A stretch of DNA of 64,000 nucleotides, taken from positions 1,834,616 to 1,898,615 of the forward strand of contig CM055754.1 of assembly GCA_029465975.1 (NCBI GenBank). The letters are read 5' to 3'. The stretch is from Dallia pectoralis (Eukaryota > Chordata > Actinopteri > Esociformes > Umbridae). Below, piece after piece: positions 1 through 13,000 of this stretch. Under the pieces are notes generated by a model that saw only the letters and a list, made by a program, of their open reading frames with translations, ran no database searches and was not told the DNA's origin. Numbering within the stretch: position 1 is the first letter of the stretch; each line of letters opens with the position of its first letter. The translations under genes were made by a program, and so were the position numbers.

Positions 1-332
1 ATATGACTGGATCCAGTAGAATTGGGCCGGACACCACCTACTTTGCTCCTCCACTCTTCTGCTTCTGACATATTTCTGCATATTTGACAGACATCGCTAA
101 TTGTATGTCACCCCACCAGCTCAACCTAGACAAAGCTGAGATGCTCTTTCTCTAGGGAAGTTAGCGGCAGTTAGCGGCCTGGTGTTGAACGTTTGATTCT
201 CCTATGTCACCCCCACTGGCACCAAAATAACAGACAGAAGCGACTTTCAAATCTAATATTTCCATAAACAATCCCCTTAATATTTTTAGAGTAGAGAAAA
301 GTATGAAATATAATTCTATACAACTGCCTCAC
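1..332. other. ahi1 intron, no recognisable exon
   Basis: This lies downstream of the last ahi1 exon found (333-391) in the minus-strand direction. I see no SH3-coding sequence here. The SH3 domain and C-terminus expected for AHI1 are therefore probably beyond the window edge. Confidence 0.6.
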
Positions 333-3300
333 TGTTTGTCGCTTGAAAGACGGAGCTCTTCCCAGACGCTGGCCCACTGGACTGAAACCACCTGCAAACA
401 CAGAACAAAAATGTGTACGGATGAGAACACAACTTGGAGATAAAAACAGGCCTGGATGTCATTAGGCTGGCCAGGAAGCAAGATCCTTTCATGGAAAAGG
501 CCTAGTGCCACTTACGGTTCTGTGAGCTGAGTATTGCCTGTGGGATGAACTGAGCTCCTATGGAGCCAGACAGCTGCAGTTTAGAGTGCGGTGATAGTAG
601 AGATGGGGGAGGAAGAGAAGAGTCAAAGGTCACCTAAAAAATAATAATAGAGATTGGAGCCGAGCAGCGATCTGTAAGTAGACATAAAAAGTGTTCAGAT
701 GAAAAGCTTACAGAGAATATTTATGCACCACTTACTGAGTCTACTTCCTGAGTCAGGCTCCTCCCCATATGAGATATGCCCCCTACAAATCACAAAAAAC
801 ATGTTAAACATATTTCAAACAACACGTCACTTCTGACCCAATTCTGTGATTGAGGCCCTCTCAACTCTCAGCAACCTTCAGCAGACACAGGAAAGTCAAT
901 GTCGATGTGTGTGTCCTCCGAAGTTATTATCACGCTGAACCCACCGACAACCAAACCAAGGAGCAACCATATTGGATTTCTAACCCCAGAACCTGGATTG
1001 TACCCACCGCTGTTGAACCCCTGGGTCAATCCGCAAGCAGGACTTGAACCCTGGACTTGAAATAACACCAGCTAACTTCAAGCCAGTGACTTTTCAGCTA
1101 CATCATTCAGATCCACTGTGTCACACACTCCTATTAGCAGTATATTAATGACATCGTACCTCGCTCGTACAGATATCCCCCAGCTGTGGCATTCCGAGAG
1201 GGTTCCTAAAAAGATTAATTTGTGATGGATCATTAGCACATCCAAGTTCGTTAGCATGCTAACTAGCGATCCATTTCCAATCCTAAACCAATGCGAGACG
1301 TGCACTCACCAGAACAGACTGCAGTTTGTCATTGACCCGGCGCATCTTCATTGACAGCCGGGCGGCGCTGACAAAGTTGTCCATGGAGTCCTGGACGGTG
1401 ACCGGGTCGGAGGACTTACTCAGCGTCTTAGTGTCAGCATATCCAGTCCTGCCGCGGCCCTTTACACTCTCTCCCTCCAGCTGGGACACTGAATAAGGGA
1501 CATATTTTAGTCCACAGTATGTACCAAAGGTTTCGTTTCGATATCTTCAGATGAGGGCGTCGATCTCAGTACAGTGACAAGCTTCTCACATTTGTGGTCA
1601 TACACATAGACCTGGACCGGCTGACCCTGGCTGAAAGCACAGAAGGCCACCATGTTCTCCAGGGGGTGGAAGGCCACGCCACGGAGGGCTGATGGGTAGG
1701 ACAGCTCTGAGTACACTGCCACCTGGTCACCTGGTCGACACACACAAAACCACGATTTAACAGTCAATGGAACGAAGCGTAACCAGATAGAGACATATGC
1801 TATGGGGCATCGGTTGTAGATCATTTGGGTCAGACTGAACGGCACTAGATGGGCTGACTCATGAATAACCTGGTCCTCACCTGTTTCTGCATTCCACACG
1901 TAGGCCATGCCATCCTCACTGCCTGAGAAGATGAAGCTTCCACAGGGGGTGAACGTGCTGTGAATCCTCTCCCTGTAGTTAGTTGCACCTGAGTATTTCT
2001 TCACAGCCAGTCTGCAAGACACACACCTTTCTGTGTCAGAATGGCGTCTTAACTCTTATGCCAAGTAAGTTTACATCCAACAAGGAATTTGACCCAGTAG
2101 TGCAACATTTCATACACAAGTAATAATAAAATAAGAATAAAGAATAAGACAAGTAGACTACAATAAATTACAAAAATGTAAGGTGCAATTGTCCAGTGAA
2201 GAGTTCTGAGTGAATGCGGGGAGCAGGCTACACAATGAAATGGGCAGGACAATATAGACAGTTCTGGGACACAGGCTAAAGTCCAACTAGTTTAAACTGA
2301 CATGATAAAGTATGGAGCTGTACGAAAGACACAAGGGATGTTTGCCAATACTCGACCATGGTACACACAAGTAATTGAATATTTACACTCTGAGATCCAT
2401 CACCCGGACCACGCTGTCTTTGGCGTGGATCAGCAGACGGCGACCGTTTGGGTGGACTTCTAACATGTTAATAGGAAGCCCATTCAGCTCGCTCTCTGTG
2501 ATCTCCTGCAGGAGACAGATACAAATCACAATAAAAGTGTTTATTAGATTGAAACGTGTGTTATGAGTGTTTTTATTATTATTATTTGCAATTCTCCAAC
2601 CTTCTCACTCTTCCATTCACAACGTGGTCTCTGACGGGAGCTGTCTTCAATCGAGGTCTTCCACACGATGATGACCCCAACGTTGTCCGCCGAGAACATT
2701 CGGTTTCCTGAACATATTGACATAAACAAACTCCATGTTATAGGGTAAGGACAGTGTGCCTTAAATGGGTACTCCACTCCAGAACCGGAATAGTTGACCC
2801 AATCCAAAAACGTAGATTGTTGATATAGAAAACGGACGACTCCCGTACCTTCAAAGTCAAAACACAGAGTGTTGACGAAACTCTTGTGACCATCAAGCTC
2901 CTGGAGCAGCAGACCGTTGACATCCTTGACTTCCACCGTCCAGACCCTCAGCAGGCAGTCGAAGCCCCCAGACACCACCAGGTCCTGGGCCGTCGGGTGA
3001 AACCGGGCACAGTAGACAAACGACGGATGAGGAAGCACCTTCCGGGCTATAGCCTGGAACCTCTGTACGTCCCACATCCTGTACGTGAAAGACAGGCGAA
3101 AGATCGTATTTATTAAAGCACAATGAGCTATCACAAGCAGGCATAGAGCTACTAAAAGAGAGTTTTAGATGACATCAAAATGTATAAGAGTAAATAACAA
3201 CCTTTATTTTACTCTATTCCAGCATGAAGTGCTTCACACATATCTTAAGCACAAGCTTATTCAAGGGATTAATGTTCAAATGATTACCTGACAGTGCCGT

Positions 3301-3821
3301 CAGAGGAAGCAGACAAGAGGCTCCGGTCGTCTCTGGACCAGCAGAGATCATAAACGATACTGAGGTGACCATTGAAGGCAGCCAACGCCTTGCCCGTAGG
3401 AATCTCATACACTGAAACGAAAAGGTTTAATCAGGCCTACCTGGTGAAATAAAATAAAAATCTGACGAGTGGTTAATGTTTTTTGTTTTTACCAACGACA
3501 GGGAAAGCATCTTTGTCAGCACACGCGGTGGCCAACATCCTCCCATTGTGGGAAAAGCGGACGGTAAAACATCCCATCTGACTGCCACGGAATGACAGCA
3601 TAGGCTTATTGGGAATCCGGCACACCTGGAACACAAACACCATTTCCATAAGCGACACCAGTGGACATATTTCTTGTCATTTGCGGTTTTCCCAGCAAAC
3701 ACACAGCTGCCACAGGACAACACCTGAAAGCAGGTTCTCGCCAATCCATCAGAACTTCATAACAACAGTTGTCACCTTCAGTTAGGTGCCACATATACTA
3801 TGGATAGAGACTACATATGAG

Positions 3822-3859
<38 letters not shown>

Positions 3860-6800
3860 GGCCAGGCATTCTGCTCCAGCTGATGGGCTCGGGTCGGTTG
3901 TCCGGAGATAGTTTGATGGTTCTCCTGGTGGTCTCGCTCTGCAGCTCGCTAAAGGAAGTGGAGCCTCTCTCCTGTTGCAGAGCCATCATAGACCGAATAC
4001 TGGGGTCAACCTGCATCACAGACCAGCACAGTGAATGGTTAAACCGCCACAGACCAGCACAGTGAATGGTTAAACCGCCACAGACCAGCACAGTGAATGG
4101 TTAAACCGCCACAGACTAGCACAGTGAATGGTTAAACCGCCACAGACCAGCACAGTGAATGGTTAAACCGCCACAGACCAGCACAGTGAATGGTTAAACC
4201 GCCACAGACCAGCACAGTGAATGGTTAAACCGCCACAGACCAGCACAGTGAATGGTTAAACAGCCAAACAGACTAAACCAGCCAAGGACCAGACCACAAC
4301 TCACCCCGTTAGGATTCAGAAGAGCCCCAAACGGTTTTGTGGCCGTTACTAATATACACATGCATTGTCATTAATCCTAAAATCCTTAAAAACCCTTAAG
4401 ATTATCGTCGTAGCGGCTGGGGGTCGTTTTTGCTAAAACAGACACGCCAGTAGCAAATGTTTTTGAGATACGTCCAAAGCAGGCGTGACTTACGTGTTCG
4501 GGCAGTTTGAGGCCTTTCACGGTGACGTAGAGGGTGGAGGCGTATCTGCTTCGGGGATATCTTCGCCACCACTCCACCACCTCTATGGTGTTGTCCAGTC
4601 TCTTGCCCCGGGGAAGGGGACAGAAGAGCTGCAGGCGCAGTTTACTGGCAATGTTCTGCACTCCGTTGGTGCCCACCAGCTGGAAATAACGCAGCTATTC
4701 ATATTAGCCATTTTCTACACTTGCTGCAAATGCTATTGCTTCTTATTGTATGTATATTTTTGCTATCTTTTTTATTTTGAATTAAGAGAAAAGAGGGCAA
4801 TAATGAGCCAGTTAGACCTTGTTCAGGGCACTGTCCCCTTCACTGCTCTGGGGCAATTCCCCCAGGCATATAAGCGAACAGTGCCCCCAACTGGCCACCT
4901 AGCATCAATATTGTCTGAAATTGCATTACCTTTAGAAATGCCCAGGCGATTTTTCGAAACCCACGTTCATGTTTGTCAACGTCAACATTGGCTCTGGCTT
5001 CCTCCATAGAAATAAAATCTAGAACCTGAAAATATCGAAATATCAGAGATAATGGTTTGAAGTGAAATTAAGGGTGAATAACATTTGATTTACGATTGTG
5101 TGTGGTGGATGCTTGATGAGCGTGACACTGTTTATTCCTGCTGCTGAAAGACTGAATACGCTGACAGTGGCAGGAAGATACGTGAGAAGAAGTGTATAGC
5201 TGTCAAAAACACACTTAGCACTGATGATAGGTTTGGTTGTCATAGAAACAATTTGTGGACACTACACCTAGGAATTGGTTATTTGTTTGATTTAAAAGGT
5301 AAGTATTTTATTTTAGGTGTTGACATTGCCTACTATGTGTTTAAAACCAGAATCCTTTTGTTTACAGCCGAACACACTCGACCAACAGTCTAGCCAACCC
5401 GCTGCATTAGGTTCAAACAAACTCATCCTTGATCGTTCTGTTTTACCTCAAAAAAGAGAGTAACTCTAGGTCCTTCGTTATTATCCTGGAGGAAATATCC
5501 AAAGCGTTCGTTAAAGATGATCTGCTCCTCCCACTCCGGAACCGTAATCTTGTTCTTCCTGAAGTCGAAAGGCTGTGTGATGATGGGAAGGATATGATCC
5601 ACACTCTCCTGCTCGTAGAACGACGAGACCGAGCGGTGACTAGAAAATAGGGAAAGAACAAAAAAAATAACACTCGTAGAGTACCACGAGCCTGCTAGAA
5701 GACGAGGCTGTGTTCTGGGGGTCTTGGTCATTGCAGAATAAAACACCCAGTGGAGTTAAAAAATGAACACAAACTGATTTTGAGGCTTGTAACACTAACA
5801 TAACCAAAGCAATAACCCTAATTACCTGTCTTCTTTTTTCACGTACTGGCCGGTCAGCTCATCGATGACGTGGACCTTGACCATTGGATGTGAGACCAGC
5901 AGGTCAGTCTTCAGTCGATCCGTCCTGTGGATATAGACTCCAAGGACGAGGCTGTCGTCATAGACAGGTCTCAGAGGAGTATCGGCCCCCTCTGTATCAT
6001 TCTCATCCTTCACTACTAGATCCAGGGAAAAAAGGGTTATGAAAAGTTATTATCACATCACCTACCGTTCAAGTATATCATTGGCATTGTTTTTCTACTT
6101 CCCTGTTTCTGTACTGTAGTGTCACACTATGTAATTGAAAATTAAACCAACCCCACAGTTTATAATGCATTATGTACAATCAAGTAAGAGAATGTTCTCT
6201 TTTCAACCCCATTAGTTCTGTTTTAAATGCAGAGCTAGAAACTATGAAATATGAAAAATAAAGACTAGAAAATAGCTAACCTTGTTTTCCTTTCTTTTTG
6301 CCTTTGGATTTCACAGCTTCTCTTCTGTCCCCATCCTTTTCCTCCTGGTGGCGTCTCTCATTGGCTCTTCTATCAGTGATGTCATCCGGCTGGCTGTTTT
6401 GCAAATCTTGTACCAGACTGACAAAACAAAATATATTACAACTTTTATTATTTATTGTAATAACGCATCATTAAGGCCTAAAACCTGGTCCCAGATGTGT
6501 TCATACAGGTTACCAAAATAAAAGAAACAGATTTGATACCCGGCTTGGACACGCAGCAAAACCCCATTAGCGTTCGGAGTTCACCTTGTAAGAACTCACC
6601 TCGCCTCCCTCTCCGGATCCAACGTCGACCGGAGCTTCTTCTTTTTCTTTTTTGTGCCTTCATTGTTTAACGCAGCGACTTCCTGAGAGGCAGTGTTGGT
6701 CCTATCTGTAGTGGCCTTTTTCACTATCGTCTTCTTCACTGCCGCTCTCTCCTCTTCCTGTGCTATCTGGCGCTGGTACTTCCGTAGCAGCTCATCTCCA

Positions 6801-7710
6801 GCCTCCACCACGGCAACACTCTGGACCTCGGACACCTCGTCTCCTCCTCCTCTGTGCTTCCTACTCTTCCCTTGCGGAGTATTTCCGGGCTCCTTCAACT
6901 TAGAGGAGGTTTTGGATTTGGGTGTTTTGGTGTTCCCAGCAGTCCTGTTGGTATCCTCGACCTGAATGACATAACTGCCCTCCTGATGCGGCGGGGCTGG
7001 AGGAAGCTCCCTTTTACTCTTCCTCTTCACTATGGTACGTTGCTCCTCTTCGTCCTGGTTCCCTCTGTTGTTATTGACCTTCTCCGTTTGCTCCCTCTCC
7101 CTGCGCTTGTTCTTGGTGAAGCGAGGGCTGCCTTCCTCTGGATGATACGTGTTCTGGACGACAGTCTCATCATCCTCTGTGTCTTTCACCAGGTCAAGGT
7201 TTTGATTCGAACGCTGGGACTGACAGGCAAGGGGAGATGCAACAAAAAATCATTATCAGAGGCCATGTGAGACCTATGTCGATTTGTGAAACCTTCTCCT
7301 TCACCTTAAGTGCAGAGGAATACGCCGCAAAGTTTAGACACTTGAGGCAGAAGTGCGTTGCACCTAAAAGCACATCTGGTTGAGCCCCATTCAATGAAGA
7401 GCTACGCTCTATTCAGAACAATAACCTTTACAAACACAGCAGTGAAACAACATTTACCAACGTAAAGTGACTTTAAGAGGGTATTCGATCTGACATATTC
7501 CAACATACCACAATACTCTCTGGCTTGTTCCTTTTCCTCTCTGATGGAGTAGGGTCGGTGTATCTCTTGAGAACCTTGTCAATTCGGGCCCTGGTCTTGG
7601 CTCGGGCTTCACTCTCACCTAGTAGGAAATATATAGATGGTTACTCTGTTTCCTTAATTAACCTCCCAACTAACATGATGTAGCTAACCACAATTTTCAC
7701 CTGCTGGCAT
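333..7710 (-). CDS. ahi1: Jouberin (AHI1), 3'-incomplete
   Basis: AHI1 is a scaffold of the ciliary transition zone; loss causes Joubert syndrome in humans. Nineteen coding exons are seen, in gene order: 7701-7710, 7509-7618, 6600-7219, 6281-6417, 5826-6015, 5447-5639, 4930-5025, 4494-4679, 3858-4010, 3493-3625, 3288-3411, 2849-3078, 2601-2707, 2387-2505, 1881-2011, 1590-1730, 1310-1488, 516-633, 333-391. They give 1012 residues in one continuous frame. The start is ATG at 7708-7710 (MPAGESEARAKT, like human MPTAESEAKVKT). A lysine/glutamate-rich N-terminal region is followed by conserved middle exons, then a WD40 domain in exons 4010 down to about 1590 (for example MWDVQRFQ, HPSFVYCARFHP, HKSFVNTLCFD, SGSEDGMAYVWN). 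Human AHI1 is about 1196 aa with an SH3 domain near residue 1050, so the missing end fits a window cut rather than truncation. The last two exons are supported by phase and weak similarity only. Confidence 0.94.
868..1130 (-). repeat. tRNA-derived SINE-like remnant in ahi1 intron
   Basis: Read on the minus strand it contains a box-B-like GGTTCAAGTCC at about 1043-1053 and imperfect internal duplications. It lies inside an ahi1 intron. The assignment is by box motif only and the family is unknown. Confidence 0.35.
3825..3857. repeat. (CA)n microsatellite touching an ahi1 splice donor
   Basis: A run of about 16 CA dinucleotides ends at 3857. The ahi1 exon begins at 3858, so on the coding strand the intron opens directly with the GTGTGT run and the donor GT is the first unit of the microsatellite. 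Confidence 0.9.
4021..4258. repeat. 31-bp minisatellite in ahi1 intron
   Basis: About 7-8 near-perfect copies of a 31-bp unit (core CACAGTGAATGGTTAAACCG) start about ten bases from the acceptor edge of the 3858-4010 exon. Confidence 0.92.
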
Positions 7711-9174
7711 TCTGGAATGCAGACGTGACACTCATTCTGCATGCAGGGGCCAAGGAAAATGTCCCCCCTGTAATTGGGAGACAGATGATAATCGATAATC
7801 AAAAAGAGGCACATAGCTATGAGTTTTAAAGTGAGCTAGCAAAAACAGCAGTGTGTTGGGTTTGCAGGCATGACATAAGGACAAACTAGCAAACGAACAT
7901 GTCCATAGTGATCACTAGGGTTAAGCGTATAAAAGTTATTATGTATAAAATAAACTGAATGTACTGTAGTGAGCTAGCACGTTAGCTAACCATTGGCTAA
8001 TTTCACTACAGTATCGCGTTAGTCACAATACTAAAGTCTTCAGCTAGGCTAATGTAATGCTAGCTAAAGGGCGAAATAATCTGACTAACTAGGGTCAGAG
8101 TAATAATGCCAAACTAAAGATGTCTTACGGTATTGTTTACCTAAACAATGCACGTCCAAACGAACATAGACAACCTGAATAAGTGTACAGTTTACCAATT
8201 TATTACAGTAAGCGACAGTGATTGAGAGCCCGCTACTGATTCCGTTGCGATGGTTTCCAACACAACAACCGAGGAGAAAAAACCTTGGGGTGTGAAGGGT
8301 CTTTGATTCCACCAATGGGCATCCCGAGCAGAGCTATCCCCCGCCCACATCGAACATACTGTGAGAGTTTTGCATTGCCGGTGTTGCGGTTGAGCGGAGT
8401 TGTTTGTGTTGTTTAGTAACGATATCAACTGTAATCTCCGCAATCTGTGCACCGGACGGGGACCAGCTGGACAATCATACTTCCATCATGGCTGATCAGA
8501 GAGACCCGTTATATTAACTACAGAAGACGAGCATCCAATGATGGGTCTACAATAACTTAACACACATCGATTAAACAGACCAGTCAGTCAGCTACTGTGT
8601 TTAAGTGTCATTTTGAAATATAGAATTACTATGTTAAATTAAGTCAGTGGGCTGTTTTGAAGCTTTATATTTAATTCTAATAGTCTATTGTTTACAGGTC
8701 TCATATCAGTGTTTATTTTGCATGTGATTATGTTCTTTGTAGCAGTAATGACCAGAATTATAAAAACGAGTGTAAGCTCAAATCTATACCATAAGAGCAG
8801 GAAGATAACATTTTTTAGTTCGGTAAAATGCAACAAGTAGCTTGGTGTGAGTCATGTTTTTGTTGTTTTTGTTTCTCTGGTGAACATGTTTGGTTGCTGA
8901 GGGGTGGCCCTCAGCCCAGGGAAAGAGACTGTTCAGTTGGATAGATTTTATTCAAAATGCCATTGAAATGCAGATATTCAAATGCACTGCAGAGATGCAG
9001 TGAACCTTTGTTGTGATGTACAGAAAGTGTTAAACAGGACTTTCTGTACTTTCTGTGCATTTCAATCATCAGGCTCTTGTGTCCAGTGTGACCTCTGATG
9101 AATTAACATGAACGTCATGTGTCAGGTGTTACACTCTATTAATACCAGAACAAACGTATTGATCTGTGCATTGC
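7711..9174. other. ahi1 5' flank and ahi1-map7 intergenic region
   Basis: No coding exon is seen. The 5' untranslated part and promoter of ahi1 should lie here. An imperfect RFX X-box-like sequence, GTTGCGATGGTTTCCAAC, occurs at 8244-8261; its right arm departs from the consensus, so it is only a candidate. The rest is AT-rich and shows nothing I recognise. Confidence 0.5.
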
Positions 9175-10035
9175 TTTATTTGTCTTAAGATGATTTTAGT
9201 ACACTTTTTATTTTTAGAATTGTTTTTCTAAAATGATTGCACAGTTTTTAGGTGAGGAACAACTAAAATACTTGGCAAGTGGACCACATCAGTGTACAGT
9301 ACTTTAGAACTATAAATCGTACGGGTAAGGTACACTATATATTTATCTACTCTAGAACTATAAACCGTACGGTAAGGTACACTAAGTATTCTGGAACTAG
9401 GTTCCATAGCAGCATTGAAAAATATAATTAGACAATATTCGATGAAGAAATTGGGAAAGTATGACATGTATTGGTTCTAAAATGAAAGTGTCTGCTTCGA
9501 AACTAGCACATCGTTTTTAACACACAACTACTAACTCAAAGGCATTGCGATCATATAGCAGTATAGTTGTGAAATGCTTTTAATCCGTCATGATGAAACC
9601 TCCAGTGCCAATACAGTTCATAATGTGTAGGGAATACCTATCTTCACAATACTCTGCCGTACCTGATTCACACAGCAAACTCATTTAATCACAGCTTAAA
9701 TCTACAGCGACGAGGCCTAAGCCTGACAAGATGTTTAGTCTGAAGAAAATAATCCTCTGACTAGTGTTATAGGGTGTAGATAGAGATACCTCATGCAACA
9801 TGTGCCACTTTGAATACAAAAGGTAATGTGACCAAATGGTGTTGACCTCCTCTGGAAGTCCTCAGGGGAGAAGAAGTGTGTGTGCTTCTCCCATCACATG
9901 CTCTTTTCTCAAAGCGCAGGGCAGGAGAAAGGCTGCAGTTATTCCGTACGTTGTTGGGGGAAAAGGCGAAAGCACCACAGCTGTGGTAAGATTCTTGGAT
10001 GGGTTGTGCCTCCGTGTTTCTGATCTGTACGATAC
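9175..10035 (-). other. map7: map7 3' untranslated region with poly(A) signal
   Basis: On the minus strand AATAAA occurs at 9180-9175, about 860 bases after the map7 stop codon. Two ~37-bp imperfect copies (around 9300-9336 and 9349-9384, both containing AACTATAAA-CGTACGG) form a small local duplication in it. The real cleavage site is unknown. Confidence 0.5.
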
Positions 10036-13000
10036 TCAGATAACCTCTGAGGAGTGTGTGATAGAAACAAGTTAATTCACCAAAACCACCCAAACACTCC
10101 AGAACTTACGACTATGAGCTCATTCATTGAGGGTTCTAATGTATAGTACGATCTAAATAAGAATATTGACAGGGTGAAAAGGGATCTGGTGACGGGTTCT
10201 CACCTGCTCGCTGATGGGACTGGATCTCCTCTATGCCAGTTAGTGTTCTCAAGGACCTAAATAAAGGACCAAATGTATGACATAATGGTGTAACTGTAGA
10301 CGGACGGCTAGGTTATCATACAATTCTGAATAGTGAGACAATATCTTGACTTAGTCCCCTAAATTCCCCAGTGACTAATTGTGATGTATATCTCAAGAGC
10401 CTTCGCTGATCAGAAGACAGGATGTGATCAACCTGTACCTGCGTTCTCTGAAGGCCACAACAGGAACCATGTTGTCTTCCACTTCACTCAGGCTTAGCTT
10501 GGATGGCTTGGTCCCCATCACCACTCCTAGGCTAATGACTTTTTCTAAACGGCTGTTGCTTTTCTTCACAGGCTTGGTGTTCTCCTCAGGATGAGGTTCC
10601 TCGGGAGAGGAGATCTCACTTGGGTTCCCATTCAGAACAGGCTTCCGCATGAAAATTGTCATTTTAGTTTGGAGGTATTTCAGGCAGGAACGCAATGAAA
10701 GCAAGGTTTATTTTTTTAATTACTAACAAGAATGGTACTTCTGAGTAGGAAAAATGCCTGTTCGGTTTAATTTTAACTCAAAAGACACGCGAACAGTGCT
10801 ATAAGCTGTTTATGGCCATTTAACAAGACAGTTTTTTTTCTTACTTCTTTAGCTGAAGGCTTCCTTGTCCTCCTCATGATCAACTCTAGTCGCTAAAACA
10901 AAAGATTACTGTTAAAAGTCTAGCAGGTAATAATGCCAAACAGTATTTCTGTTAATAGAAGATCTGAAACAACCAGTCCAGGTGGATCTTCCTCAGTTGC
11001 CTAGCATTGTCCTCTTTGCCTCCCTCCCCCCCACACACACACACACCTCACCTTTTTCCTCTCCTGTCGTTCATCATCTTCTATCTGGAAGTTCTTCTCT
11101 CTCTCCAGCCTCTCCTGCTCGGTTTTCTCCCTGGCCTGGGATTCTTCCTGCTCTCTCTGAAACACGACAGAGTGAACAGGAAATACAGAATAAATGTAAT
11201 ACAATGTTATTGTAATACATTCACATTTTTTATAACATAGTGGCTGAAGGAATACAATTGCAAGATGATGTACTTATACAATTAAACATTGTATTAAATA
11301 CAGATTGAGTTTGTGGTTTAATTAGAGAGCAGCTTAGTTAGTGTGTTGTTGAAGGAAATTCGAGTCATTGAATATTTTTTCCCAAGTCGTTGATGGTGGA
11401 GAAATTAAATGAATGGCAGCCGAGAGAACTTTTGGCTTTAATAGTGATCGAAGTCAGATATCTACAGTACCAGTGGCCAGGTTAGTATTGATATAGGAGA
11501 TGTTAAATAGACGGCAGATTCGTCATTCCAAAACGGGGAAAAATACATATTTTTTTAGTTGGGTATCATTTAAAAAATTACCCCCTCACCTCTATGATTA
11601 GCCCAACCCCTCACCTATATGATTAGCCCAACCCCCTCACCTCTATGATTAGCCCAACCCCTCACCTCTATGATTAGCCCAACCCCCTCACCTCTATGAT
11701 TAGCCTAACCCCCTCACCTATATGATAAGCCCAACCCCTCACCTCTATGATTAGCCCAACCCCTCACCTCTATGATTAGCCCAACCCCCTCACCTCTATG
11801 ATTAGCCCAACCCCCTCACCTATATGATTAGCCCAACCCCCTCACCTCTATGATTAGCCTAACCCCCTCACCTCTATGATTAGCCCAACCCCTCACCTCT
11901 ATGATTAGCCCAACCCCTCACCTCTACGATTAGCCCAACCCCTCACCTCTATGATTAGCCCAACCCCTCACCTCTATGATTAGCCCAACCCCTCACCTCT
12001 ACGATTAGCCCAACCCCCTCACCTCTATGATTAGCCTAACCCCCTCACCTATATGATAAGCCTAACCCCCTCACCTCTATGATTAGCCCAACCCCCTCAC
12101 CTCTATGATTAGCCTAACCCCCTCACCTATATGATAAGCCCAACCCCTCACCTGTTTCTCAAGAATAGCAGCTTCCTGCGTGGCTCTGAGGGATCTCTCC
12201 TCCTCAGCTCGGACTCTTTCCTTTCCCTCCTTCCAATTCCTCTCCTGTTCCAGCATCTGGGCCTCCGCCTCCAGCCGAGACCGCTCCTCTGCCCTCCTGT
12301 GCTCCATTTCCTCTCTGCCTCCTCTGTGATTAATCATAGCATCACAGACAGGAACAACATCACAACGTCGAAAACAATGTTTCATTCTATTTGACCTTGG
12401 CTGGATAATGTCACAGTGCTGCAGTGCAGTGTGGATCGATCGCCTCTCTCCTGAATCACTTTGTGTTGGTCGTGTTGGTCGTGTTGGTCGTGTTGGTCGT
12501 GTTGGTCGTGTTGGTCGTGTTGGTCGTGTTGGTCGTGTTGATCGTGTTGGTCGTGTTGTTCGTGTTGGTCGTGTTGGTCGTGTTGGTCGTGTTGATCGTG
12601 TTGATCGTGTTGTTCGTGTTGGTCGTGTTGGTCGTGTTGGTCGTGTTGGTCGTGTTGGTCGTGTTGATCGTGTTGGTCGTGTTGTTCGTGTTGGTCGTGT
12701 TGGTCGTGTTGATCGTGTTGGTCGTGTTGGTCGTGTTGATCGTGTTGGTCGTGTTGGTCGTGTTGGTCGTGTTGGTCGTGTTAATCGCGTTGGTCGCGTT
12801 TTTCGTGTTGGTCGTGGTGGTCGTGTTGATCGTGTTGGTCGTGTTGATCGTGTTGGTCGTGTTGGTCGTGTTGGTCGTGTTGGTCGTGTTGGTCGTGTTG
12901 ATTGTGTTGATTGTGTTGGTTGTGACACCTGGGAAGATTAACAATGATTCAGTAGAAGAGGTGATGATCAATGCTTCTCCCTGACCTTTCTACCTCCACC

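Noticed and set aside
868..1068. A 66-codon minus-strand frame as an ahi1 exon.
   Set aside because: Its sequence is SINE-like with box-B motifs, and phase is satisfied by 516-633 instead.
1489..1589. Continuous reading of ahi1 exon 1590-1730 past 1590 into LVTVLRSTPSSEDIETK.
   Set aside because: A strong donor (AAAT|GTGAGA) at 1590/1589 joins in phase to 1310-1488; the read-through frame stops at 1507.
8244..8261. RFX X-box at the ahi1 promoter.
   Set aside because: Only the left arm fits the consensus; kept as a note, not called as a site.
12083..12984. Very long open frames on both strands (repeats of T-R-P, V-L, G-R-V, N-T-T).
   Set aside because: They are translations of the stop-free 9-bp tandem array; only 12152-12323 on the minus strand is a real exon.
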